NCBI GenBank assembly: GCA_003508835.1
Contig: PUFA01000552.1
Span: 62,001-126,000, forward strand
Length of the DNA stretch: 64,000 bases
Origin: Eonycteris spelaea
Taxonomy: Eukaryota; Chordata; Mammalia; Chiroptera; Pteropodidae
Reading direction: 5' to 3'
This document shows, in pieces, positions 24,540 to 40,859 of the stretch. Made by a program: the position numbers and the translations under genes. A model generated the notes under the pieces. The model was given only the letters and a program-made list of their open reading frames with translations. It searched no databases and was not told the DNA's origin. Every line of letters begins with the position of its first letter. The first letter of the stretch is position 1.

Positions 24540-26400
24540 CAATTTTTAAAAGTTGGTTGAGATTTACTTTTCGGGCAAACCTATCATTTTTCCTTTAGCT
24601 TTACTGAGATATAATTGACATGTAACATTGTGTAGGTCAGTGTTCGAAAATGTTTCATGTGTGCTTGAAAAAAAAATTTATCCTTGATACTTTGGTGCAG
24701 TGTCCCTTACACATATCTGTTAGATTGCTCATTAATCGTATTGTTTCCATCTGTATGTTTACTATTTTTTACACTGCTTGTCCTATTAATTCCTGAGAGG
24801 TGTCAAAAATCTCCCATCGTGATCATGGATTTTATATATGTCCTTTGAGTTTGCATATTATTGCCAACTCTTAAACTATGTTATTGGGTAAATACTAACA
24901 AAACTGTTATGTCTTCCCACTGTCTTCTCTTCTCTGAACCTTTGTTTTAATATAATGATACCTTTTATCTCTAGGAGTGGTTTGTGCCTTACTGTCACTG
25001 TGCTTTTTTTTTTTTTTTTTTTTTTTTTTAGGTGAGTCTCTTGGATGCAGCTGTAGTGGGGTTTTGCACTTTTGTCCTGTCAGAGTCAGATTATTTGTGT
25101 TACGCCCAAGTTGCATGTTGGAATCCTAATACCCACTGTGAGCGTGTTACGGGTGAGGCCTTTGGGAAGTGATTAGGTCACAAGTGGCACCCTCATGAAT
25201 GGTGGTAGTGGTCTTATAATAGACCCCATAAAATTTCTCAGTCCTTTCCACCATGTGAGGATACAATTAACAATCCGAGACCCAGAAGACAGAGCATGTC
25301 CAAACACTCTGATGTGGGGTTCCAGCCTCCAGAACTGTGAGAAACACATTTTTGTTGTTTATAAGCACCCAGTCTGTGGTATTTTGTTATAGTGGCTTGA
25401 ACAGACTAAGATATTGTCTGGTAATCTTTGTCATTTAATGAAATTAAATAGAATATAAATGCTAACACTTTTGGCTTAAGACCTATCACCTTATTTTTTA
25501 GCTCTGTCCCACCCTTTTCTTTACTTGTCCTTTTATTTTTAAAGATGCTTTTTTTCTCTACTAGTATTGAAATTACACACTCTATTTTATGATTCTCCTA
25601 GATTTTACAATATGCATATTAACCAAACTTTTATCCTTATATAATACTTCAATATTTTTTACTCTTAAGTTATTGCTGTCTGATATTTTAGGTTTTAATT
25701 GATTTTATTTTTACATAATGTTCATTGACATTTGCCTATGTATTTCTTACTTTCTTGGCTCTTTATTTATTTAGTACCTCAGAACCCCATCTGGAAACAC
25801 TTTCCTTCTGTATTAAAATGCATTTGTTAGAATTTCCTTTAGTGGGGGTCAATAGTGGATAATGAAAACAAATTTTTGTCTTAAAATCTGCTATTTTGTC
25901 TCTTTTCTTAAAGATCTTTTCACTCGGTATAAAATTCTAGGCTGACAGTTATTTTCTCTTTATACAAATGTTTTCATTCCATTCTTTTGGCTTCCATTGT
26001 TGCTATTGAGAAGTCTATTGTTCCCTTAAAGGGAATTTTTTTTGTCTTTAGCTGTTCCTTTTTTTTTTCTTTTTGCACTGTGGTACATGTAGATGTCTTT
26101 TATAAATATATCTTTGTATGCTTTAAGCTTTTGTATCTATAGGCTTATAATTCTCAGTCCCATTCTCTTTGTCCCTTTTGTTCTGGCCTTGCCTGCTGAG
26201 ACTAAGATTAAATATGTACTATACTTCCAATGAAACCTTCCCTTCTCTGTATTTTCCCATATCCATGCTGCATCTGGATTTCTTCACCTATATCTTTCAT
26301 ATTTTTCACCAATTCTTTTTTCCCATATCACAATCTGTTGCCAAATACATCTTTAACTATTTTAAAGGCAATTATTTCCCACAAATGTAACCAATAATTT
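24540..26400 (-). mobile_element. L1M LINE ORF2 region, interrupted
   Basis: The plus strand carries the antisense of L1 ORF2 ('CTTTACTGAGATATAATTGAC', 'TAATGATACCTTTTATCTCT', 'AGGTGAGTCTCTTGGATGCAG', 'CTTTTCACTCGGTATAAAATTC'). It is heavily decayed and interrupted by a T run at 25003-25029 and a MaLR LTR at 25098-25413. No open frame remains. The 3' boundary is fuzzy. Confidence 0.6.
25098..25413 (+). mobile_element. MaLR LTR (MLT1/MST-type)
   Basis: Begins TGTTACG and contains 'GGCCTTTGGGAAGTGATTAGG', 'CCCTCATGAATGG', 'TTCCACCATGTGAGGA', 'CCAGCCTCCAGAACTGTGAG' and 'CAGTCTGTGGTATTTTGTTA', ending ACTAAGATA. A nearly complete MaLR LTR inserted into the antisense L1. Confidence 0.9.
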
Positions 26401-28987
26401 AATATGTGAAGTCTATGTGGGTCTTTTTTTCCTTCTGGTTTTGTCATGTTCCTTTTTCCCTTATGTGCCTAATTATCTTTGACCATTAGTTGCCCCTCAA
26501 AAATCATCTATAAGATTCACTTGAAGTCTGGATTGAAGAATTCATCTTCCAAACAGTTGTGTTGCTTCTGCCAGGTCTCAGGTTGCTTCTCTGGATTGTA
26601 AGGGCTGGTCAGTAACCACAGGGTGTCAGGAATGTCCCCCCACTACGCCCCCGCTGCTCTGCTTAGTAATAAGGCCACTGTCTCCACAGTCCCCTGGGGC
26701 TGGGGGATGGGTTCAGACCTGGTTTTTCTTACCCCAAGTTGCAGTTTGGGAACCTAGCTTACCTTTGGAAAGGCCTATAAGATTCATTCTCTCAGAAGGG
26801 CCTGGCCATAACCTTCTTTCACTTCCTGTGGCTGAACTGGTGCCCAACTGTGTAGCACCAGCAAACAGTCTGGGGCATAAACTGCTTTGGTGTTCCCCTC
26901 TCTGACGACAGGATCCCATTTTTAAACTGCTATGCCTGTTTAAATTGCATTCTCTTTTCACTCCACTGCTCTCTTGAAGAGGAGGGAATACTATCTACAT
27001 TGTTTTAAATGCAGCCATTTTTACATTGTTTTTGGTGGGAAATTGGCCCACACAACCCAGCTTGCCTTTACCAGAAAGTATGATCCACCTTTTCAATATT
27101 GCCTTTCTCTTTCTAGACTGAGGTTTTCCGGTCCAGATTTTATATATTTCTAACCTAGTGCTTGCTCATAACATTTTATCAAAATAGTCAACAAAATCTA
27201 GACTTTAACACATCTTTACCCTCCTCCCAATACAAGCACTGTAGACCACTTTTATGCAGATCTTCCAGCTTTTGATTTACCTATTGTCCAACATTTCAGT
27301 TTTACTATCTTTAGCCCTATGAATTAGACACTGCTTTTTAAGTATTTTGATTTACCTACATGTTCGCAATTTTTCCTTTCTGAATATCACACATTTTCTC
27401 TGAAAAGAGGTAGGGGGTGGTGGTCCCTAAACCATCTCAAGTCCTGAAGTGGCCTGCATAAGTGCAGCTGCACCTCACTGGATCCGCACCATAAAGTTTA
27501 TTGGAGTGGCCGCAGACCCAAGTCCCCTCCTTGCCTGGGATTTAGCCCAAGCTGAATGTGTCTGTCCCTAGGTAGGCTGAGACCAAGAGGCTTGTTTCCT
27601 GTGGGTCAGAGGCAATGGGGCCTCAGTGGGAGCATGTCCCAGTGCTCAGCAGGCTGGGGCACTCCATAGCCCCAACTGAGCGATGGTCATCTTCTCCCTT
27701 ATTAAATGTGTGCCTCTCCTGAAGGTAGGTAGTGCATTAGGTACAGGTGGAGCTCAAGCAGGGTGTGTGTGTGTGTATGCACAAGGAGGGGAAGGTCTCA
27801 AGGCCTGGCCACCCAGAAACCTCAGGTAGCCCTATCATCTAAAAGTTAGTGCTGATCTTTAATAAACAAAAGACCAGTAGATAACTGGTGACTCCAGGAA
27901 ATTGATTTCTATGGCTTTCCTCCTTTCTGCCAAATGGGCACCAACCCTGCCAGGGACTGGCACTCTAGAGGATGTGTGAGCTTTTCTGATGCTGCCTTTG
28001 ATCAGGCCAACCCATTTCTCATGCCTCCCTCTTAAGGAAAAAACAAAAACAAAAACAAAAAACACCTCAGGTTGTTTCACCAGATGTCACTGCTTGCCTC
28101 TTCCCAGCTGGTGCTGGGCACTTTCCTCTGAAGGCTGTGTCATTCAGCATCCATTAGGGTGGCTCTGCCTGTGGACTTTCCTTTGTCCTTTATTTATTCC
28201 TGCTGCCTTGCGCTTAGGGCAGGGACTGTGCTCAGCAGATCCTCAGCAAGTATTAGCTGAATTAAGTTAATTAAATGGAGATCTTATTTGCCAGTGCTGC
28301 TTGTAGAGGAGCAAGTGTGGCAGTAACATTCCAAAGTGGAGTTGCGTGGCAGAAATGCTTTTCCTCTCCCTTTCCTAGTCCCATCCCTCCTCCCCACCCC
28401 CCAACAAAACTTAATGCTGAGGGTTTGGAGACAAAATGAAAGAATTATAGTCCTAGAGAGGTATAGAAACTGTGGCTAGAGACACAGAATCCTAGAGAGC
28501 AAGGCAACTATCTGCCTAGATTGTTCTCTCGTAAAGAGTGAATTCTGAGCCACAGAGCCCTGAGTTAGAATTCAGCCTCCAGAGATGGGCCCCACCCAGA
28601 GCATGCTTGGACTTCAGTCTTGGAAGCCTCTCCCTTTCATCCTAAGTCACACAGTTAATAGCATTATACATAGTGCATGTCTTGTTAAATTCTATCTGTT
28701 CCCAACAGAACTGTTTCTGTGTGGTGATGATCACTTGCAGAGCCTGCCCACTCCCTGGAGTTAGGATCGACCCCCCAGCTGTGACACTCAATTCATTCTG
28801 TGCTTCTCCTGGTGGATGCACCATCTAACTTCTAGTGACACCTGAGCTGCTGGCCCTGAGGGATTAGCCCCTGCTGCCCTCCCTTGTTTGTATCTGGCAT
28901 AACTTACCCCACAAGATGTGACACGAATGGTTTCTCACATGCTGCTCCATCTACTCAGGCACGGCCTGTTCACTTTGGAGGAATTTC
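26401..28987. other. Intergenic, 3' of ZFP62, unassigned
   Basis: No convincing gene. A weak L2/MIR-type tail lies at 28185-28275, and GT-rich and A-rich runs at 27760 and 28035. Confidence 0.4.
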
Positions 28988-28993
28988 TTTATT
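28988..28993 (-). terminator. Possible ZFP62 polyadenylation signal
   Basis: A canonical AATAAA on the minus strand lies about 1.1 kb beyond the displaced ZFP62 stop. I saw no earlier minus-strand AATAAA between it and the coding exon. No convincing GU-rich downstream element was identified, so a more distal site remains possible. Confidence 0.25.
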
Positions 28994-30101
28994 GGAGTTC
29001 CACCTACCTCACCACAACTATCTGGCTCTCTTCATGGCCTAGAGTGAGCGAGCTCTGGACAAAGTATTCATAATATTTTACAACAGACAATACACACACA
29101 TAGTGCATGAACTCTACAATAACACAGACCAAAACAATGAACCATTTAACAGGATTATTAAGAAACATGAATTTCCTGTTGATTATTGGTAGCTAGTTTT
29201 TTTTAGCTCTTGCAATAAAATGCCCTCCTTCTCAGCACTCCTATTCCTAGGAATCCCTGAATCAATTCTTTTGGTGCAAGGTGCAAATTCATGTTGAAGA
29301 CATGTTCCATTAACTAGTTAATGTGCTGAATTTCTCTCCATGGAAGAACACTTTATGTGTAGTGTAATGTGTGAGGTTTTCATTGATCACATATTCATCA
29401 TTCATTGAGGGAGTTCACTCAAAATTTTTCAAGTTTCACTCACTCAACTAGTATAACGCAAAATTACAACAGTATAGTCCAATTACCTTTTTTTTTTTGA
29501 TTGTCTCATGTTAGATTTGGCAGTTTTTCCTACAAAATTCAAATTGTTTCAGATTTTGTCATCACTCCCTTCAAATCACTCAATTATATGAAGTTTATAC
29601 TTCATGAACACTGTTAAATTTGTATTCTCTGAAGCCTCTCTCTCCCTGAATTCAATTGTTGGAGACCTTTCCTGGGCTTTTTCTACTGACCAATGTATAA
29701 CTGGGATCCAAAGCTATACCCGAATGTTTCACATTTTGACTGAAAGAATTTACCCAAATATGAACTTTCTAATGGTGACACTGGGACTCCAAATTGAAAT
29801 CCTTTCCTCATCCCTGTTTTCGTTCATGTCCAGAAATGTCTGCTTATTTGAAGGTTTTAACATTCCACTACTCTGATAGGTTTTATCCCCAGTGAAAACC
29901 ATTTTACATTCCATAAGGCTCAACTACCTTGACAATGAAGGCTTCCTTGCTGGGTATGACTGAAGATCACATAGAAAAGATGACTCGTGGTTTCATTCGT
30001 ACTATGTAAATTATAAGCCATGAACAAGGACCTCAGATATTCTTACACTCATAAGGTTTTTCTTCCACTTGACTTCTCTGAGACTTGGTAAGCTCTGCCT
30101 C
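28994..30101 (-). other. Probable ZFP62 3' untranslated region
   Basis: This AT-rich stretch follows the coding end and has no recognisable repeat or protein-coding signal on either strand. It is assigned by position only, being transcribed with ZFP62 if polyadenylation occurs at or beyond 28988. Confidence 0.4.
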
Positions 30102-32863
<2,762 letters not shown>

Positions 32864-32884
32864 CTAGAAGAATTACTCCAAATT

Positions 32885-33260
32885 CACCCATTCATTCGAC
32901 AAGTGTATACTGACTGCATACTGCATACCATTTTTAACCACTGGGACCCAGTGGTAGACATGCCAAAATTTCTGCCCCTATGGAACTAATGTTAAAATGC
33001 TAGAGCTCTGGATTTTCAATGAAACAAAGAACGTTTCTATTCTCGCATACAGCTCAGCATGCAGGCAAGTTGGAATAGGCTGAAATAATGGACAGAACCA
33101 AGGGAAATGTTGATCAGTTTTTGAAAAAGGTCACCGAGTCATGGAAAAACAAACAGAGGATAGAAGAAATCTCTGAAGAAGAGGAGACATAAAGATTAAT
33201 AAGACAAAAGAAAACAAGACAGGCAAAACTAAAGAAGTGGACAAATCAGTATCTGAGTGG
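32885..33260 (-). mobile_element. L2 LINE 3' fragment in the ZFP62 intron
   Basis: Antisense L2 end: ATTCATTCGACAAGTGTATACTG, 'ACTGGGACCCAGTGGTAGAC' and 'TGCCCCTATGGAACTAATG' lie about 70 bases outside the zinc-finger exon. Confidence 0.7.
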
Positions 33261-33534
33261 AAGTACTGGGGAGGTGCTTATAAAATCATGAGGATAGTTA
33301 TGTCAGAGATGAAACAGAAATAAGTCTGCTGGTTTGAGCTCCTGGATCTCTCCACCAAGGAAGACACCGATCCTGGAAAGTGAGTAAACATGGGAGTATA
33401 TGGAGGAACACTCAGGCCTGCTAGACAAAGAGGCTTTCATTCCTACTTGATGAACAGGCTAACTGCAGTCAGAGAATATCAAATATCAGAAGCAAAAGCA
33501 CAAACTGTTACACACACACACACACACACAATTC

Positions 33535-33700
33535 TGCCTAGGTTCAAATACCTAGCTCTGTGACCTTGACAAAGGGATTTAACCTCTTTGTGCCAGTTTC
33601 CTCATCTGTACAATGAAGACAACAGAGTTGGCATGAATGTTAGAGAACATATGTAACGTGTTGAGAACAATGCATATTTCTTGTTGAGTACTATATGCTA
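33535..33700 (+). mobile_element. MIR SINE beside a CA repeat
   Basis: Follows directly on a (CA)n run at 33511-33530. GTTCAAATACCTAGCTCTGTG, ACCTCTTTGTGCCAGTTTCC and 'CATCTGTACAATGAAGAC' give a clear MIR match. Confidence 0.85.
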
Positions 33701-34689
33701 TTATTTATTTTGTTATTTATTTGAGGTCAGGTTATTGGATCAGGGTTGGAACCCAAGGATAAAGTACAGGACTCAGGAAAGGTAAACTCCTTTCCAGAGG
33801 CGTTTAATAGCCAGGCAAGGATGCTTTCTCCCCCTGAAGGTACTCTACACACAGCTGGTACTCTATCAGCATCTACCTACTGACAGACTGACTCCTGAGA
33901 AGAAAAGAAACAGTTATAAGTCCCTTATAACTCAACCTTAGACAATTAGATATTTGTAATTAGAATTAGTTAAAATTTGAATCTCCCCTCTTACCCTGGG
34001 TATCAGACTCTCTTGGGTCAGTACTTTGGAATTCTGTCAGTCTTACTTAGAAATCCTATATGTAAACGTGAGGAGAAAGCAGGAGCAGTAGAAGGAAAGT
34101 AAAATATATATTCTGAGGTAGACATGTATAAAGAACTACATTCACAATCCAACTTATGCTTATAGGACTAGAATGATGGACTGAAAGAAAATTTACAGAA
34201 AGAGAAGCTAGGAATTCAGAATATCACTAAGACAATAAAATAAAGCACCACTCACTACACATTCAATCGAAAGGGGGTTCAGTGGAGAAAGCTTCACAAA
34301 ATGACTATTAAGTGATATTAGGTAAGAGATCTTCAGAGGTCACTGAGGAATGATAGCACAGCCTAGTTCTTTGCTCCCTTTCTTTAATACTTAGGGCAGA
34401 ACAGTCCATGTCACTTAATATGTGAGGGCTACTAGGTGAGCAGTGGAATTCCAGAACCATTGGCAACAACATACCTTTTATTTGTGCTTTGAATCCTGCT
34501 TCCACACACATCAGGGACCCTGCTCCATTCATTCCCTTTGGCCTTGGACCCTCCACCTCAACCTCTACCCTCAGAAGAGAAAGATGTTCAAGTTCCTATA
34601 GATGTGAAATCAAATCCCCTAAAATAAACACACAAAAAATGCTGGAAAATACAGACAAGGAAGAGCTATGAGGGGAGACTAGCCGTACT

Positions 34690-36000
34690 AGATATTAAAG
34701 TGTATCACAAAGGCCCTATAACCAAACCAGTGTAGTACCAGTGTATAGACAAACGGAATAGAATGGAAAGTACAGAAACAGTCCTAATTACACACAGAAA
34801 TTATATATGATAAAGATGTTGTGTCAAATTATTGGGGCAAAGACAGTTTTTTTTAATGATGTTAGAACAACTATAAAGCTGTTTGAAGAAAGATAAAATT
34901 AGAACCATTCTTTACATCACACAAAGGAATAAGCTGCAGAGTTCTAACATAAAAAAAGTGACACTATACAAATACTAGAACGAAACATGGATGAATGCCT
35001 CTATAACCTGAGTATACAGAAATTGTTCTAACTAGGATCCAGATGCAATAAAAGATTGATATTTTTGACTACATAAAAATAAAATAAATTGCATGTCAAA
35101 AATACCATAAGCAAAATCAAGAAAGATATGACAAAACAGAAGAAAATATTTACAACATACATCCTATAAAAGGCTAACATTCTTATCGTACAATTTTCAA
35201 GAATGGAAGAAAAACAGACTAAAAATCCTACAGAAAAATGGGCAAAAGACATGAACAGACAATTCATAGAAAGAAATATTAAAATGGTATGGTCCTTAAA
35301 CCTGTTTTCAATCTCATTCATAAGAGAAATACAAATAAGAACTAGACTAAGATACCAATTCTAGCCTATCAGATTGGCAACTGTTCAAAAGCTTGACAAT
35401 CTACTTTGTTGGAGAGGCTGTGGGGAAAACAGGCACTTTCATACATTGCTGAGAATGCAAACTTGCATAACCTCTCTTGAGGGGTATTTGCCAATATTGA
35501 ACACAAGCATGAATGCATTTATACTTCAATCCAGAAATCCTATCTAGGAATTTATACGGAACATACACTTCCGACAATACAAAAGTATGTATGTACAAAA
35601 TTATCCATGTAGCATTATTTGCAACTACAAAATCTGGAAAACTACATGTTTTCTGCCTATATGTCCAAGTGCAGATAAGTGGTTAAGTAAGCTATGGCAC
35701 ACATACACAATCGAGTACTAAAGGATAATGAGGAATATCTTTATAAACTGACTGATGGGGAGCAAAATACAGGATACATAGTAAAGTAAAAGAGAGTATA
35801 TATGCTACATTTTGTGTAAGAAAGAAGAAAAATAAGACAACAGCATATATCTGCTTATGTTTACAGTAATGAGAGAAACCAGAAAACAGTGAAGCCTGTT
35901 ACCTACAAGGGGTGGGGTGGGAGGGACAGGGGAGAGAGACACTATGAGTACAGCTTTTTGTATGGTTTTAACTTACTGAATGTTCTGCAAAGAATAAAAT
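34690..36000 (+). mobile_element. L1M LINE, ORF2 3' end and 3' UTR
   Basis: Sense L1 landmarks: 'CATCCTATAAAAGGCTAAC', 'ATGGGCAAAAGACATGAAC', 'TTGGAGAGGCTGTGGGGAAA', 'GGAATTTATACGGAACATAC', 'GCAGATAAGTGGTTAAGTAAG', then a GTGGGGTGGGAGGG 3' UTR block and an A-rich end. Many stops; inactive. Confidence 0.85.
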
Positions 36001-36699
36001 GAAATCAATGTATATATACACATGCACACATGTACATAAATGTGCACATACATAAATATGTGTACCTTCACATGCATGTATATTTGTATATATATGTACA
36101 AATATTCTCTAGCTCTGTCTGCTGAAAAGCTAAGAAGCAAGAACACCTGAGCAGCAATGAGCCCACCCAGCACCGTTCTGTCTGTACTACTACCACCTAT
36201 CGACGGAAAACTGGTGGTTTCCAGACTGGGGGCAGGACATGAACAAGATCAGTCTGGGCATCCTGTTACACTAGTAGGTAAGAAGATGCTCAAAAAAATG
36301 AGGGGGCATGCCAACATACAAGAGCACAAGAGCCAGTTAGAATGCCCAACTCAGATCTGTAATAATTAAGTACAGTAATGAATTATAAACCATTGGAAAT
36401 AGGATTTCACAAGTCCATACAGATACAAATGGGGAGAAAGGGAGGCCTTTTGCTTATAGTAGAATAACAGGGCTGGTTGGCAAACATGGAGAGAGTAGAA
36501 GAGTTGGAAAAAACAAAATTATTGTTCTACAACTCCTGGAATAAAGAATGAATCGGGAGAATTAGCAATGGATTCTAAATCTTTGACAAGGAGCAGTATA
36601 TCTGCATGGTATTAAAATATGTCCCCAGACTGCAAGGGGAAAATAGTAATTACACAGTGGAGAAATTAGATGATGCCTTGGCTGAATGTTGTAATTTAA

Positions 36700-37310
36700 T
36701 ATCACCAATGGAGGCAGATGGACATCATGTGTTTCCAGAAGTGACACGCTGAGGACATCTATAAGAATGCACTACCTGAATTGACTCACAAGGAAACATC
36801 ACATAAATCCAAAAATGAAGAACATAAAAGGTATTTGTATTCTTCAAAAATATCATTTTCATAAAAAACAAAGAAAGGCTAGAGAAATGGCCCATATTAA
36901 AGAAGGCTAAAGAGACTCGGCCACTAAATTCAATACATAACCGAGTGGACCTGTACTAGGGGGAAAAACTGTTATAAAAAATTGTATTGATTGACACAAT
37001 TGGGATATGGACAGTAAGTTAGATAAAATATGCTTACCCTTAGTAAATATACACTAAAGTACTTAGGGGTAAAAGGCCATGATGTATGTGAGTTATCCTC
37101 AAATGGTTTAGAAAAATAATTACATGCATGAAAGAGCGAGAGAGAGAAAAATGAAATAAAATGTTAACTACAGGTGAATATGAATTAAGAGTATCTTTTC
37201 ATTATTCTTATTATTGAAATTATTATTTACTATTTTTATTCTTGAAATTCTTATTATTCTTATAATTAAAATTATCCCCAAATAAAAAGCTTAAAAAATG
37301 TCAAAAAGTA
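36700..37310 (+). mobile_element. L1M/HAL1-type 3' UTR
   Basis: 'AAAGAGACTCGGCCACTAAA', 'CACAATTGGGATATGGACAG', 'TACACTAAAGTACTTAGGGG', 'AAAGGCCATGATGTATGTGA' and 'CCTCAAATGGTTTAGAAAA' follow the ancient L1M 3' UTR layout. The sequence from 36120 to 36700 may belong to the same element but is too decayed to say. Confidence 0.7.
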
Positions 37311-37329
37311 CACTTAAAATTCCCTCAAG

Positions 37330-38240
37330 TATATCTTTCCTTCCAGGTCCTCCTTTCATATCCTGCCCTCTGTTCAGTTGTATCTTAAAAAAGTGGTCCT
37401 TACATTCCCATGTCCCTTCATGCCTCATCTACTCAATCTGATTTCTTCTACTCACACTATACTGATGCCCCAGTCTGTTGCCCTATGGATGTTCCTGGGC
37501 CCATTCTATCTGGAACCTTTCCTCTTCTGACTCTACATACGCTCCCTGGGCAACTCCACCTACACACGCGGCTCCCACCACTCCTACAAGCTGTCTCACA
37601 GATCCTCATTGAGGGCTTAGATCAACTACAGATCCTCATATCCACTGCTGTCCTCTCCTTGGCCTAAATCAGAAGTAGGACCTTTTCTTTCCCTCACCCC
37701 TCCACATCTAAAAGAGCTTAAGACACAGCTGATTCTACTGCCTAAACAGTTCTAGAGTTCCCACCCCCAGCTCCATCCCCGTTGCCAAGGCCTTATGTTT
37801 AAGCCTGCCTAAATTCCCTTCTGAACTTCTGTCAGTCTCCCTACCTTCATTCTTACCCCTGTCCAATTCTTCCTCAGATAGCTGGCAAGAGTTGTGGAAA
37901 ACACACACTTGGTCATTCCCCAATGCCAAATCCTCCCAGGCTACCTGGTGTGGCACTTGAAGCCTTCTGCATCCAACCACCTGAAGTGACTTGCTGACAT
38001 CAAATGGGCCATGTTAATTATGCCCTCACTGCCGCTGCACTCATCCTAGGCTCTGACGGACCCTTTCCCTTGACGCCCTGTCAAGCTAATTCTTAGTTTC
38101 CTCATGTCCTCTGAGATTCCCCATGTGATTGGCTGCTGACTTCCCTGATATGCATGATCACAAATACTTCACTGCTTACCCCTCCGACTTAAGCAGATGC
38201 TAGCAGTCTTCTGTTTGGGTGGGGGCACAGCGTCCCATCA
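37330..38240. other. Pyrimidine-rich unassigned stretch in the ZFP62 intron
   Basis: Unusually C/T-rich on the plus strand, with short open frames on both strands but none with a recognised product. It may be an old retroviral or LINE internal region too decayed to identify. Confidence 0.3.
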
Positions 38241-38394
38241 CCCAATGGAGTTCACCCAATCCTCCTAATGACTGAAATCAAAACATCAATACAAATGGGC
38301 ATCTTCATTGAAAATAGATGGTTTACAATGAGACTCATATTAATAGAGTTTAAGAAAAGGTCAGTCAAAACATAGGCACAAAAAGCACAAAGAC

Positions 38395-38455
38395 ATATAG
38401 GATTTCAACATAGGAATTTGGGTGGGACACAAACATTCAAGCCATAGCAGCATTT
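38395..38455 (-). mobile_element. MaLR LTR end fragment
   Basis: ATTTCAACATAGGAATTTGGGTGGGACACAAACATTC-type antisense sequence is the start of an MLT1/MST LTR; only about 60 bases survive. Confidence 0.6.
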
Positions 38456-38529
38456 CCCCTGGTGCTGGTTTGTATGCCTTGGTACTTTTGTCTAGAATTT
38501 CCTTTAAAATAGTTCAGCAAATCACAAAG

Positions 38530-38655
38530 AAAAAGGGAAAGGTGAAACAAACGTACCAGAATCCCAATAACTGTTGAATATGAGTTATGAGTGTATGGAG
38601 TTAATTGTACTTTCCTGTATGTTTAAATTTTTTCATAATAAAAGATTAAAGGAAA
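38530..38655 (+). mobile_element. L1M LINE 3' terminus fragment
   Basis: A TTTTTCATAATAAAAGATTAAAGG terminus after 'GGAGTTAATTGTACTTTCC' resembles an L1M 3' end. Confidence 0.4.
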
Positions 38656-38850
38656 AAAAGATCACTCATACTAGTTGCAGTGGGAGAATGGATTGAGAGG
38701 AGGGAGAACTGAGTCCTGGAGTCTGGGAGGAGGTTATTAGAATCCAACAAGATGACTGATGTGGTGCTGAGTCATGTGTCCATCATGACACAAGAGGAAT
38801 CACTCCAAAAGCACAACTTCTGCACAGAGAGGGCCAAAAGTTTTAATTTC

Positions 38851-38910
38851 TTAAAAGTTCTAATGGCTGGATTGGAAACTTAAAATTTCTAATGGCTGGA
38901 TGGAAATTTA
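38851..38910. repeat. Imperfect 30 bp tandem duplication
   Basis: Two adjacent 30-base units share TTCTAATGGCTGGAT and similar flanks, differing at a handful of positions. Confidence 0.8.
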
Positions 38911-39959
38911 TTTGGCATATTTCTATCAATAATGTGACCCAGTACCCTGGATGTACTGGTCAAAAGTCTCAGCCAGAAAAAGCCATCCATTCACCCCTTC
39001 CAAATTACATGACTCACAACCTCTGGGTACCTCTGTGCTTGCTGTTCATGTTCTGACACCAATGCCTAGAAAAGCTTGTGCAGATAGTATGAACCTGCCC
39101 ATAATTGTTGCTATCCTTGCCTGAGTCAGGAGATATTTCTCAAGAGCCAAGACAACTATCAAAACCAATTATGGCTCCCTCTAACTGAAAATTCCTGCCT
39201 TTTAACAACTTCCTGCAGCAAGCAACAGGTACAACACACCAGCATCTCCTCTGAATTTCCAGAGTACCAACCATATTCCACAAGTCACTCTACCATCCAA
39301 GTTACATCTGGATTCTGTATCTTAAATACTTAGATATTGTATTTGATTTGGAGATAACCAAATCATCTTCTCTTTCTTCAGAAAGAAAAGAGAAACAAGA
39401 GGAATTGTGAACACAAAATGCTTACCAACTCAGAAGAGTATCTAGAGATAATATGATAAATGAAAAATGGGACCAAGTGAGAAGTGATATGCAGATGGGA
39501 AGAGGGAGAATATGGTTTCTGCTTTAGTTACTGAATTTATAGTTTATGAATATCAGGAGAGTAAATGGTTAAATGAATCAGTTCTATTGCTTAAAAGTAG
39601 GAAAAAAGGATTAAAGGTGATTTTTTTCCCCCCTCAAAGTAAAAAATGTAATAGAACATCGTCATACCTAGTAGTGGATAAGAAATTTCTAGTCATCCTT
39701 GGGAATAAGTTAAGCAAAGGAGATTCTGAAAGGAATGCTCAAAGATTTTCTGAAGCTAAAGAGGTGGAGACTGGCTTGAAGAGAGTCACTAACTGAATTA
39801 GTTTATTAGGCTACTGTAGGACTAAACATCATAAACACAAGTCTCAGGAGAGAAAAGCTACTTGGTTTTATTTGTTCTTTAAACACTCTACACGAGTTAT
39901 TATAATAATTTTGCCTATTTAACAATCTACCAATAACTGGCTGAACTGATGTAAAACAA

Positions 39960-40415
39960 AAATTATTTTAATGCTCTAGTACATCATTGTGTGCAACACT
40001 ATTTGAAGTAACAAAAAGTGGAAACCCCTATGTCCCTGACTAGGTCTAAAAAATTATGGGACATCCAAAACATCCAAACAATGGCTAATTCAATATCAGA
40101 GCGCTGTAAAAACAAAACAAAAACAACCAAAGAGCTCTTTGTGTTCTGATGATCTCTAAGATAAAATGAAAGAAGCAAAGGGCAGAACCCTGAAGAGTGA
40201 CCTACCACCTGTGTGGAAAAAAAGGGGAAGTAACTCTATCCTTATCTGTCAGTTTTTGCATAAACTCTGGAAGGATATGCTCAAATAAACCAAATGTGGT
40301 TATCTAAGGGGGTTGGCCCTAGGAAGATGGCTGAGCGGAAGGAAACCTTTTCGCTGACTTCTTATATTTTAAAAACCTGAATCATATAAAATATTATATA
40401 ACATTAAAAAAAAAA
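39960..40415 (+). mobile_element. L1M LINE 3' fragment
   Basis: 'CAACACTATTTGAAGTAAC', 'CCAAACAATGGCTAATTC', 'TATCTAAGGGGGTTGGCC' and an A-rich end fit an old sense L1 tail just upstream (in ZFP62 intron terms) of the first exon. Confidence 0.6.
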
Positions 40416-40859
40416 ACCCGTGCTTTCAAAAAGAAAACACGCCTAGTGGCTACCTAGTTCAAACGTCTAAAGCAGCACACTCAGCCCTGGCATCCCATTA
40501 ATCTTTCACATCCCCTACGCCTGTGTTTCCGTTCCTTGTTCCCCGGTCTAAGAGCCTCCTGGACTTTCCTTCTCCCAATCTACTCAACTCAGCTTGAAGA
40601 GCCCCTAGGTCACCTCCCCTAGGAGCAGCCCTGTCTGTATACATGTAAGCTTCCGCAGGAAAAGTGCCGGGAAGTGCCTCCCGCGGGCTCGATCTGCACC
40701 AGCGCCCGGAGTCCCAACATCACCCTCCATTAAAGAAAAAAACGGGGGGCGGGAGGTCGAACCAGATCACCCCTAGGAGGTCCCTCTAACGTTCCTATTC
40801 ACTCTCAAGTCCAAGGCCAAACTTAACTGCAATAGGGTCCCGACAAGGGGAGCATTCTA

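Noticed and set aside
24907..25116. Lysine-rich open frame on the minus strand
   Set aside because: The lysines come from the T run at 25003-25029 inside an L1 remnant.
37410..37667. 85-residue leucine-rich open frame resembling a signal or membrane peptide
   Set aside because: Low-complexity C/T-rich sequence with no motif and no splice support.
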